Below, piece by piece: positions 22,036 to 33,100 of a stretch of DNA of 64,000 nucleotides; position 1 is the stretch's first letter; every line of letters begins with the position of its first letter. Made by a program: the position numbers and the translations under genes. The stretch comes from Symsagittifera roscoffensis (taxonomy: Eukaryota; Xenacoelomorpha; Acoela; Convolutidae). The notes beneath the pieces were generated by a model. That model saw only the letters and a program-made list of their open reading frames with translations. It did not search any database and was not told where the DNA came from. The stretch spans positions 63,153,253-63,217,252 of the forward strand of contig NC_087062.1 of assembly GCF_963678635.1 (NCBI RefSeq), written 5' to 3'.

Positions 22036-22390
22036 CCTTTCATCAGGGGTGGATCTAGGATTTTCTCGAAGGAGGGCGGATTTTCAAAAAAAATTCGAAA
22101 TTTTTGTCGACCTTCATTTTTTTTTAGGTCGACCGAATTGATTTTTCGAGGTCTCCCTAAGACTGCTTAGTCCCTATTTTGGCCACATTTTCTGCGCCGC
22201 AGGCAAAATTTTGAAAAAAAAAACAGTCCAAAAAAGGCATTTTTAGGTACTTTTTGGGAAATTTTGACCAAAAAATCGCGTTTTTTCGGCGCGCGCTCCT
22301 CCCTTAGATTTAGTATATATTTGCGCCCAAGGCGCCTTTAGAAAAATTTTAGGGTTGGTCGGCCAAAACTGGATTTCTTAAAAGTACTAA
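22036..22390 (+). mobile_element. hAT-like non-autonomous element, copy 2
   Basis: Begins CAGGGGTGGATCTAGGATTT and continues GCGCCGCAGGCAAAATTTTG, GGCGCGCGCTCCTCCC and AGGGTTGGTCGGCC. It is collinear with 11345-11620 and partly with 29340-29525. No transposase frame. Confidence 0.55.
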
Positions 22391-22399
22391 AGGGGTACA

Positions 22400-25300
22400 T
22401 TAAAAACTTGGCGCAAAGTTGGGCGACAAAAGAAATAAGTTGCATGGCTTTGGAACCTTGGGACGACTTTGCGCGAATTAAGAGAAACAAATCGTGACTG
22501 CACCATTCTACAAATAAAATAGTGACATTGAGCAACCAAAAAAATTTGGCCCAATTTTGCGCGACTCGAGATATTTTACTTGAGGGCTTCGAATATGTTA
22601 CAAATTAACTGCAATCAAACTCCAATTGTTATTAGAAGCTCGATTGTGACAATTCTACCAGGTTCGAGCTGATCTGTTCTGCATCTAAAGACTTGACCCA
22701 TAAGCATCTTTTTTTCAAAGTGGGTTAGATTAGTCAGAATAGTCGAACTAGCTGTTTGATGCTTAACGTTGTTTTTCATGAGAAAAGCCAAAAAACGGGG
22801 TTTACTCAGTTTTGTCGGAAGGGGGCCTTCCTGTTCTTAGCGAACCCTGGGAAAGCCACAGTTACTGTTTTACGCAGGATCCGATTCAAGGGATACTAGG
22901 AATCAGCAAAAATTAGTCTGTTTATAAATCTACTAATCATCGCAAAAATTCTGGATCTGCTTCTGATTCCCAGCTAGTTTTGGTTTTTCTGTGGTAGAAA
23001 TTTCAATGGTATCTAGGAGAAGCTTTTTTTAAATAGTTTTGGGATTTTCGGATTTCATGTGAATTGATGTGAGATGCTAATGAAAGTTCACAATTCATAT
23101 TTGAACGTTGAGCACAAACAAATTTAACAAGTTATCAACACTTTATTCAGTCGAAATAAGACGAAAAACCAAACATTTTATACAAAATTTTCTTGCCTCT
23201 GGGATTTTGTTTTTGGAAATTTTTAAATGTCGTTCAAATCACGACTAAAAAGGCTTTCATATGATATATCCTTCAATGCAGTCCGATAAATACTAGCGGT
23301 AACTGATTTTGCGGGAAAAAAAAGGAAACATTTCCAACACACTCGAAAACAAAATTGTTCCACCTTTTCAATGAATTAAACAGCAAGGTTAGCTTGTTGC
23401 TTTGCAAATAGCCCAAATAGTTCCGACCAAATTTGTGCGACAAAAAAAATATCTGAGGAAAACCTAAGAACTTACCACATTCGACAGCCACAGTTAAATA
23501 GGCAGAACAGACGGCGGTTTTTTGTCACAAATGACAAGAAAAAAAAACAAAATTTTTAAGTCTTTGTTTCAAAAGTGGCGCTAAATAACTTCAAACAAAC
23601 ATTTTAATGGAATAAAACTAAAGTTTCATGGTTCATTCTCCTATATTAAACCTGCTCGCTTGCTCTACTCGCTCGAAATTTGATAAATATCATAACTTTC
23701 AAACCGTTTCTTCTCGACACTGACAATATTTTGAAATTTGTTTAATGTCGTTCGAATCACGACTCAGTGGGATTTAATCTGATATATCACTCAATCCATT
23801 CAAATGACTATTTGTTGTAAATGATTTTGGTCAAAAATTAGACTAACAATCTACAAGTCTCGACACAGAAAAAAATTTCGATTTTTTTTAATGTCGTTCA
23901 AATTAAGACTGAAAGGTCTTTAAAATGATATTTCACTCGACTAATTCCAATGATTAATTGTAGTAAGTGATTTTGCGCTGAAAACAAAAAAAGTAAGACT
24001 CACCAGAATACAAAATTCTTAGTTAAGTTAAACCAAAAAAAACTTAATTATAAAAAAAATAAAACTGCTATCCGAGAGATAACTCATGCAATTCCAAATG
24101 AAATAACGAACTGAACGAAAATCTTTTGAAACTTTTGCGAGTCATAACACCATGAAATAGAAGATCTAGTTAACGAGAAGACCGACATCTGATCAAAATG
24201 CAAGAAAATGTTTGCCATAATCGTTTGCTTCACTAAATTGTCTTTGGTTGATTTGGCAACTTATTTATCGTTAAGAGAATGTCTTAAAATGTTCAAATGT
24301 TGTTTGAAAACTGCGTATGACAAGTGATAAAATTTGGATGACAAGTCTTAAAAATTTTTCATTGAAATGAACACCAATTTTTTGATTTTTTTTTTAATTT
24401 GTTGAAATAAATCTAGAAAATAAATTTTAACTGCATGCTTTTCCGAGCCTTAAAAAATTTCATCGGCAGAGATCGTCTAAGGGGAGCATATCACGAAAGA
24501 AGCCAACAGTTTTTATCAAACCAAAAAAGAACAAGAAAACTTCAAACCTAATGGTATAGAGAGTGCAAAAAGTTGGAACAGACAGAATTAATTAAAAAGA
24601 GCAAAAACCTATTTCAGAAAGTTATTGCATGCAAAACCTAACTTTTCAGACAGAAAATATGACTCAAGGTCACCTAAAAATATACATTTGCATGCAAAAA
24701 AAATGCTCAGAATTAGCAGATTGCTTATTTTAATTATTTCTGTCTGTTCCCCTTTGTTGCTACTAATTATACACGAACTGCTAATCGTTTTTGGTTCTTT
24801 TCTCGTAAAATAATTTATAGATCAACCACTTTCGCCTTTTTCGCTGAATTCACCCCTTCTGATTTCAATCTTTTATAATAATTTTAGCCTCTATCGCTTT
24901 TTCAAAATTTGATTGCTTTACTATACCAAAACATCATATATAGGGGGGTTCAACATACTGAACTTATTTCGTCCCTTTTAAGACTTCGTCGTTTTGCCGT
25001 TTGGCAGAAGTCTAGACGTACTGTAAGCGATTAAGTAGCTTGCGTTACGAAAGTCTGAGGCAATTTTCTGAAGGCAGGAATGTATTAATCCCAAAAAGGG
25101 CTTGGCCAACACCCAAGAGTTGGTCTAATGGAATTAAGATTGCCTCAAGGTGATCTTTTATGATGATCCTTTAAGGATCATCTTTAGATTCCCTAAAAAT
25201 GGTTATTTAGATTTGATCAAGGTGATTCTTTATCGTGATGTTTTTGGTGGTCCTTTATAGGAGCCCTTAGATCTCGGGCAGATCCCTTTGAAACATATGG

Positions 25301-25640
25301 CTTGACTTACGGGGTCCCCTTGAAAACTACGGCTTGCCTTTAAGGAATCCGGGGGTGGAAAACGTTCTTTTTTCTCGACCCGGCCCTGCCCAATCGGTCA
25401 TTTGTTTACGGGTTGGGTTACGGGTCGACCGGTCACAACTAAAAATTTGAAAAACATTGTTTCAGAAAACTTTATGCGAGATAGTAATTTCAACCTACAT
25501 CAAGAAATTAAGTGTTCATTGATAATGGCTTCTGTGAGCACTACCAATGTTACACCATCTATATTGTACGCTTATGCGCATGCCGAGGATGATTTGTCTT
25601 TGAGAGTGTAATTATGTCCAGCTCGAAAAACTGAACTAAA
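22400..25640. other. Gene-free interval with clustered short repeats
   Basis: No gene supported. Three copies of the TTCGAATCACGACT-type repeat lie at about 23220-23330, 23728-23850 and 23885-24010. The 25110-25360 part has local imperfect repeats built on CCTTTAAGGATCAT and CCTTTAG. The remainder looks unique. Confidence 0.5.
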
Positions 25641-25904
25641 CCGAATTTTAGGGGGCTACTCTATGGGCGAAGAACCGAATGGGCGAAAGACTCATGGACA
25701 AAGGACCGAAACTAAAACGGCCGAAAGTCATTTGTTAAAATGAATCAATTGCCATTCAACTAAAAGGAATTAAATGAAGCAATATTTTGCTCCTTTTATA
25801 ACAAAACCCTTGAAATATTAAAATTATTCCAATTCTCTGAGGGTCAGTGACAATTTTTCATATTTCTGCCGTTTTTATATTAGGCCCACATTAATACTAA
25901 GCCC

Positions 25905-26110
25905 TTGGAAAGGTTTACTTTGACGCTTTCTTTCCAAATTTTGGAATACTGAAATCTGATTTTTATTTTCGCCTATTCGGGTCTTCGCCTAAGGTGGAAT
26001 CTCTCATAGGCCATGAACCGAATGGGCGAGAATAAAAATCAGCCAATCAGATTTCAGTATTTCAATCTTGGGAAAGAAAGCGTGAAAATCTGTAAGTAAA
26101 CATTTCCAAT
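25905..26110. mobile_element. Fold-back element with arms of about 80-95 bp
   Basis: GTTTACTTTGACGCTTTCTTT ... GAATACTGAAATCTGATTTT ... CGCCTATTCGG (about 25912-25981) is the diverged reverse complement of CCGAATGGGCGAGAATAAAA ... TTTCAGTATTTCA ... AAAGAAAGCGTG ... AAGTAAAC (about 26018-26101). A spacer of about 35 bases separates the arms. A second ACCGAATGGGCGAAAGA motif lies outside at about 25674, so the element may be larger. No coding sequence. Confidence 0.7.
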
Positions 26111-26427
26111 TGGAAAAGAGTCATGAACAAAATAAAACAAAAAAAAAGAATTTAATTTTTGAAAAAACTTCAACTTACGAACTTCAAAGTAAAACATATA
26201 GCCTTGAAACACTTTGAGTTTCTAGAACAATTTGTATTTGACAGTTTTTTTGATAAAACTAGCCAAATTTGAGAAAACTGGACCAGTAGGTAAATTTTTA
26301 TTCCACTGGGAAACTCGTAACGTCGTGACAGTTACACTTTTGCTATTCAATTATGGTGTTTGCTTTCCTTCAACAAAAAAATGAAATTAATTTAAAAAAA
26401 TCAAAACTCTGTGCCACGGGACCTTGA

Positions 26428-26860
26428 CAATTTAGTAACCTTAGCCACAAACAAAGCAGCTACACATGCTAATGAATTGCCAATGAGGTGCTGCAAAATT
26501 GACACGAAATACAAAAAGACACAACCTTTCATATAATATGTTGGAATATAACAAACTGAAGGCATCCACACTAACTTCGCATGTAATAACTGGCAACATA
26601 AAGCCAAATTATGCATCTCAAAAAATTGCTAGATATGGGGTCGAAAAACTTCTGAAAGAGTTTTAAAAATTGCACTGTTGTTTGAAACAAACAGCTTTAT
26701 TCGTTTGATTTGATGAGTTGAAAATGAATTAACTTTGTCAACTGATTACTAATTAAATGTCAAACCTCATGCTTATAAAAGCCGTTGCCACTTAAAGTGG
26801 CACCAATATTTGCGACTTAATTTGAAAAGAAGCAACCGTTTTTCTATTACAATACGCTCA
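26428..26860 (-). repeat. SINE-like repeat fragment lacking the tRNA block
   Basis: Matches the right half of the family from GCAGCTACACATGCTAATGA through ATATAACAAACTGAAGGCAT to TTGCGACTTAATTTG. The tRNA-like block and left part are missing. Confidence 0.65.
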
Positions 26861-27184
26861 AAAGTGTAATAATACTGGCATCTGGAGTTAACTGTCGGTT
26901 ATTTGATTTCTGTTAATAAGAAAGCAACTTCAAGTTTTTACCTATTTCAAGTTTTTTTTGTATAGCTGCTCCATTTTTAAAATCAATTTCTCTTTCTTAT
27001 TTACACACACCTTCTGCAGCACTAAATCCAATCCGCAAACACTGGAAAACAAACTTGATTGATCGAAAAAACAAATAAAGAAAAAATAAGTTTGCTCTGA
27101 TGTTTTATTTTTATCAATCCAACGAATTCCCCGAACATGAGATAAAATGAGTTTTTAGATCATTTAGTTTTTTACTTTTAGACA

Positions 27185-27793
27185 AGCGAAGCTGCGCTTG
27201 GCAAACACTTGCGAGAACACGACCAAAAAGCAGCTATCAAGTGAAATAAGCCACGAATTAGCAAAAACTGGGTTACGAGTAGGATTCGAATCAGCGACCA
27301 ACTGCAATCAAGAACTTTTGAGTCTCATGCACTATCCAATCAGCCACGCAAGCTTAACAACCGACAAACACTAGTCATTAATAAAGCAGCTAAATATGCC
27401 AACAACTTGCCTATGCCATTCAGCAAAAGTGGCACCAAGTACAAATAGATTTGATTTTGCATGTAAAAACTTGGATTGAAACAAACTGAAGGCACCCACA
27501 CTGACTTTGCATGTAATAAATTGCAAAGCATAAAGCCACATTATGTATAAACTCTGCATTTCCAAAAATTGCAAGATATATTGAGTTAAAAAATTTCTCA
27601 GATCGAGTTTTCATTATTGTTACGTTGTTTGAAACCAATCACTTTTTTCGGTTCATTTGATGAAAACAAAATGCATCACCTGTGTTAACTTAATACTATT
27701 AGAATATCAAAGCACATGCTATCATAAAGCTATTAAGTTGCCCCAAAACTGAAAAAGAAGGTTCGTACTAATACACTTGCTTCGCAAGTGTAT
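27185..27793 (-). repeat. SINE-like dispersed repeat, copy 3
   Basis: Collinear with copies 1 and 2. Both edges are hairpin-forming: CAAGCG/CGCTTG at about 27184-27201, and a perfect 10-bp stem ATACACTTGC/GCAAGTGTAT with a TTC loop at 27771-27793. The tRNA-like block is at 27271-27353 on the minus strand. Confidence 0.8.
27271..27353 (-). repeat. tRNA-like Pol III promoter block
   Basis: TGGCTGATTGG A-box position and GATTCGAATCC B box on the minus strand, with the same spacing as the copy at 21248-21329. Confidence 0.6.
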
Positions 27794-27930
27794 TTAACAC
27801 CAAACTGTTGCGACTGTGAGCTGTTTTTTTCGAAGTCACAAAATAAACGATGAATCAAACATATATAAGGTATTGAAATCTGCGAGCCTATAAGAATATT
27901 CAAAAAGTCGTTAGTTAACACGCGTTTGTT

Positions 27931-28029
27931 TTAGCCTCACAGCTTTCAAATGACCCAAATTGTTACCGCTTTAGCCTCACAGCTTTCAAATGACCCAAAT
28001 TAGCCTCACAGCTTTCAAATGACCCAAAT
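27931..28029 (+). repeat. 30-bp minisatellite, three copies
   Basis: TTAGCCTCACAGCTTTCAAA followed by TGACCCAAA occurs at 27931, 27971 and about 28000. The first two are separated by 10 extra bases and the last two abut. Copies are identical. Confidence 0.95.
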
Positions 28030-28351
28030 GACCCTTACCTTTTAATGTGAATTCGGAAATAACTGACCCTGAAAAAAATTAAAAATATGATACACAGAGG
28101 CGAAATTGCACTTCGCGTACACAAGTTAAAATATGACAGATAACGCTACTGGGAAAAACTGAATGAGTAAAATTTTGAGCCTACAAAATTTCTTAAATGA
28201 CGCACGCAAACTATAAGTCAACATAATTGCTAAGTGACGCAAGCCAATTATGCGTATTAGCAGTACCACTCAATTTGAAAAAAAAAAGAAATTTATGACT
28301 AACATGCCTCAATTTATAGAGCGTATACGAAAAAAATTTATTAGAAATATA

Positions 28352-28424
28352 CGACCCTGCCCAGGTTCGAACCCTCTTATTTTGTTGCTGGTCTACTTCC
28401 TTACCTCTACGCTACCAGATGCAT
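28352..28424 (-). pseudogene. tRNA-like sequence, probably a SINE head
   Basis: On the minus strand there is a full-consensus A box TAGCGTAGAGG, and a near-perfect B box GGTTCGAACCT 41 bases later. Anticodon and acceptor stems do not pair, so a functional tRNA is unlikely. Confidence 0.4.
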
Positions 28425-28439
28425 GATACCTTGAAGCTA

Positions 28440-29970
28440 AAGTGCTATTTGTAATTTAATAGTCTTTGTTAATATCCTTAGCATTGGCTGTACTTGAAAG
28501 CTGGTTATTGATCAAAATGAACACTTTCAAAATGAACACATTTTGTCGCAACAATATTTGCGACTTAGGGTGGAAAGAAAGAGTTCAAACTATCACACAA
28601 GCTTTACTTGAGTAATAAACCAACTTAATTTTGTCAAAAAAATTGGCCAGAAGTTCAAAAAAAACCCCAATCTATTTCATATTCGGGGAAATCAATTTAA
28701 TTGATAAAAAAACTTTTGCTAATGATATTTTTTCCATCAATCGTAATAATGATCCAGTATTTTTCATGACTTAAGTTTTTGCTGTTCGATAGTTGAGTTT
28801 GCCTTCCTTTTAACAAAAGAAATGAAGTGAACTTAAAAAAACATAGCCAACTGACAGTTGGAAAAAAGAGTAATGAACAAAAAGAAAGAACAAAAACTGA
28901 ATTGTTTTTAAAAAAAAAACTTCACCTTCCAAATTTAAAAAATAATAATAGTAAACCCTTAAACGTCATTGAATTTCACGAACAATTTAAGTTGGTGCCT
29001 TTTTTAGATAAAATTAATTCAATTGAGAAAACTGGATCAGTAGGTATAGTTTTTATTTCGTTGGGAAATCTGATAATTTAATTCCATTTTCGAAATTAGA
29101 AGTCGATCACGTCTTTTGTCATCTTTACAATTCCACTGTTTGCTAGTCAAATTTGCCTACCTTTTACCAAAGAAAAGGAACTGATCTTAAAAAATCAGAA
29201 GTCGAACCGCAAAAAAAGGAAATTTGAGCCTGAACTAATTCTAAGACTTTTCCTGAAACAAAAAACATCATCGCGTCCTATATATGAGTCTGAACTACTT
29301 GCATCCACTCTTAAAAAGCTCCTATGTTGAAAACAAAACATTGGCCCAAAAATATTTGGCGCCTTTTTTGGAAGGCGTTGAAGAGATAATTGCGTTTTTT
29401 GGGCGCGCGCTCATCCGCTTGATTTGTTTGATTTATGCTCCGAAGTGCTTTAGGGTTCGTCTTTAAATATTGATGCCGAAAATTAGTACCAAAGGGGTAA
29501 CCGGGTACCCTTAAGTCCGCTACTGATTCAAGACTATTTTACTCTTTGGGTTCCCTTGGAAAATGAAACTGAAAACGCAAAAATTTCAAACCACCAACGC
29601 AACAATTTTAGCGATATCAACATGTCTTAATGTTCACTTATAAATAATGAAAAAAGTGGTTAACACTTAACAAGACATCGATTCATTTAGAACGCTTTAT
29701 ATTGATTAAGTTCTTGATGAAAAGAGTATGTCAGTCAAAATTGCCTGTGCTAATTGCGCACTTGAAACGTCCACTCATTGAAATGGTTCAGATGTAAATA
29801 TATTTTGTACACATTAGATTAATTTCTACTGGAAATAATGTTTTAAACCAAAGCAGCATTTATTTAACATATTTGACCATACATTCAACAAACATCTGTC
29901 AGATGCTTCAACGGTTGAATGCAGTGTAGTTTGTCATCAAATCTGAGTTCAGTTCAATTCGGTTAAGTTG
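28440..29970. other. Gene-free interval downstream of SOD
   Basis: Contains a hAT-like fragment at about 29340-29525 (GCGTTTTTTGGGCGCGCGCTC, ending AAGTCCGCTACTG). The frame at 28827-29081 is lysine/asparagine-rich and unsupported. Confidence 0.5.
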
Positions 29971-29974
29971 GTTT

Positions 29975-29980
29975 TTTATT
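29975..29980 (-). promoter_or_regulatory. Candidate poly(A) signal of the SOD gene
   Basis: AATAAA on the minus strand, about 134 bases beyond the SOD stop codon, is a normal distance for a short 3' UTR. Confidence 0.55.
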
Positions 29981-30113
29981 TCTACGTAGTTTGCCGATGA
30001 TCATCATCTGCTTTTGAGGTTCTGGATATGGAGTGATACATCCTAGTAGATTACAATTCTAAGAAGTAAGATCGGTTATCTTCAGTTCCCACCTCTCTTC
30101 TCCCCCAGTTGCT

Positions 30114-33100
30114 CTACTTGGCGATGCCAATCACACCACATGCCATGCGGCCGCCGGCATGCCCCGTGGTCAGGGAGTCTTCGTATCCGCCTTTTCCCAA
30201 GTCATCCTCGTCAGCGTGAACAACCAGACTCCTACCGATTACACTGTGTTCGCCGATCAGTTGCACCTTAACATGAGATACATGAAACTACAATTGGAAA
30301 CATGATCAATGCAATATATCTTGCTTGCTCAGCTCACAATAGCAGTAGAAGTTCACTAGCCCTTAATATAAGGAGGATTCTGAGTGTATAACGCTTTCAA
30401 AAGAAAAGCAAGTTTCAAAACTCAGCTGATTGAGAGGGAACGGTGTAATACAAATTACGTTTAGTGGAGCAGACATAATAACTCAATTTAACAGACTTCG
30501 AACTTTGAGTGATATGTAAATCGCTCAAAATATCGTTTGTGGTTTGTGGGAACTATCAGATGAATGAGAGCTATGGCAAAGTGGGTAAAGTCTTTATATT
30601 TCAGCTGGTAATTGGTGGTTTGCGGTCCATGCCTATCCGTTCTCCTCTCATAATGTTGAGGCAACATTTCCGCTATCGAAACAAAACAAAAATAATTATA
30701 TATAGGTCTTAGTATAGTTTCATATAAATAGTTTCATATAAAAATGGAAATGGTCGGGAATGGCAATGGTCATTCCCATAAATGTTCTTGCTGCGAATCA
30801 ACAATTGCTGACGATGATGATGTGCTATCCTGTGATATGTGTCGATCACGATGCATCAAGGGAGCCTGTATTGGATTGACCTCTGCAGCTGTGATATGTG
30901 GTTCAATTCAGTGGAGGTTCCCTGACTGCTCTAAGATAAGTACACTGTCCATTTTCGAGCAAATTTTGTTAAAGATGAACAAAATTGATAAACTTGAAAA
31001 AGACGTAGAGAGCCTGAAATCGCAAAACTTTACTCTGAAACCAGAGACGTTTGCAAATGTAGCGAAATTGAACAAAAGTTGTTCAAGTGGCATTATAAAC
31101 CCTTTCCGAAGGAACCAACGAACTGATAGTACTTCGTCCCAAGTATCTGTTACACGTACTGAGAAACGACGGCGGACTTCGCCTGTGAAGGTAACGGTTC
31201 TTGTTGGCACATCGGCTGCATCTACAAGCATTAAAGGTGTGAAACCTTCGGAGCGGGAGTAAAGAAGGCATTATTTTCTTAGCCAGATTCTTCTACTGTT
31301 GACACGACCATGTTTAACGATTACTGCAAAGAAAAGAACCTTACTCTTCTTGGTTGCCGTGAGCTGCCCTCAAAAAGGGCAGATATGAAATCTTTCCATG
31401 TAGTCATTCCAGTGAATGAAAGTATCGTAGCCGAGAAAGCAGAGACTTGGCCTGAGAATATTATAGTACGTCGTTATTTCCTGAACGAAGAAGCCAGAAC
31501 TTGGCTGAGATCGCTCAATTGACAATCAGAGACGAGTATTCATGTTTGTGCACTGTGGGATGCTCGATCGATATGTAATAAGACGGATTCAATTTATTCG
31601 TACCTACTTGCAAATGAAGTCACTTTTCTTGCAATTACTGAAGCTTGGTTATCTGAAGATAGCTTATTTTACGTAAATCTTGCGAAGCCTTGTAATTATA
31701 ACTACATTGGTAACAATCGTCCCACTCGGGGTGGGGGCATTGGAATTTTCTATCTCAACACTTTCCGAATTAAGCTAATTGAGCAGTCAATTCGTGATAT
31801 TTGGGAATTCTTGGTCGCTGAACTTACACTTACATACATGAATGTGTGCATCTTTATTTTATATCGCTGCCCTAATTCTTCATGTTCAATTTTCCTAAAT
31901 GAATTGGTTGAGCTGGTTACACATTATGCGCTACAATACAAATGGTGTTACATTATTGGGGATTTCAATATTCCAGTTAATAAGTCGTGTAATTCTTCTG
32001 AAGCCTGATTATCTAGTATGGAGGAAATGGGTTTTTATCGATACAGTTCTGGCCCCACTCACGTTGGTGGCAATGAACTAGATTTGATATTCTTCAACTA
32101 TAGGGTTACAAATTTTGTCGCACTCGACAGAACACTAGCTTCAGACAATTACTGTGTTACATTGATTATTAATTCTTCTGCAGTGACTATTGCACCCTCC
32201 AACGTCAATTTAAAAGTGAAATGGCTTTGGGATCAAGCTGATCGTGTTTCCATTTTTAATTCTATTTTAACTGAGACTTCTGCAATTGCTAAGTCTGATT
32301 TTATTTTACAATCAAACTGTCCTTCAATGATTGTTAACTCGTTATTTAATACCTTTCATGATGCATCTGTCCTGAAAAGAAGTGAAATTGTAACTGTTAA
32401 AAAGAAGATCAGTCGTGATGGTAAACCCCATTACTACGATGCCGAATGCGAAAGGGAAAAAAGGAAAAAACGAAAGTTGGAACGCGAAGTTAGGAAACAT
32501 GACATCCCGGAAAACCGTGAAGCGTACCGAGCACAAGTCGCTTACTACAGATCTGTACTTTCGATAAAACGTAATGATTACTATACTCTCAATTTTTCTT
32601 CTAAGAGCTCGAAAATGATTTTTTATTGCCTTAATGAACTGATGAATCACAAGAATGATACACTTCCTGTGAACTCATCTACTTTCGACCTAGCAAACAG
32701 GTTTAACATTTTCTTTAAGAAAAAGGTAAACGACATAGTTGATGAACTGCCAAAAACTAATAGTAGCCTGGATTGTACGTCAAATGATCTAGTCGTATGG
32801 TCTGAGTTCGCTAGTTTTTTTCCAATAGATCTACTCGACGTATTAGATGATTTACGGACCTCAGAGTCACCTGTGGACATTATTCCTACTCGGTTCTTAA
32901 AAGATTTTATTGCCGAGAATATACAATTTTTTACAGATCTTTTTAATTGCATTCTGTTATCTGGCGTTTTTCCTGATGTTTTTAAACAAGGAGTCATCAG
33001 ACCACTTCTACAACATGGCTTAAACCAAGAAACTATGTCAAGTTATCGCCCGATTACTAATTTGTCAGCATTGTCAAAAATTACTGAAAAGCTTGTATTT

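Noticed and set aside
27931-28029. CRISPR-like array
   Set aside because: Three identical 30-base units without regular unique spacers in an animal genome; a plain minisatellite.
28352-28424. Functional tRNA gene
   Set aside because: The A and B boxes are excellent but the acceptor and anticodon stems do not form.
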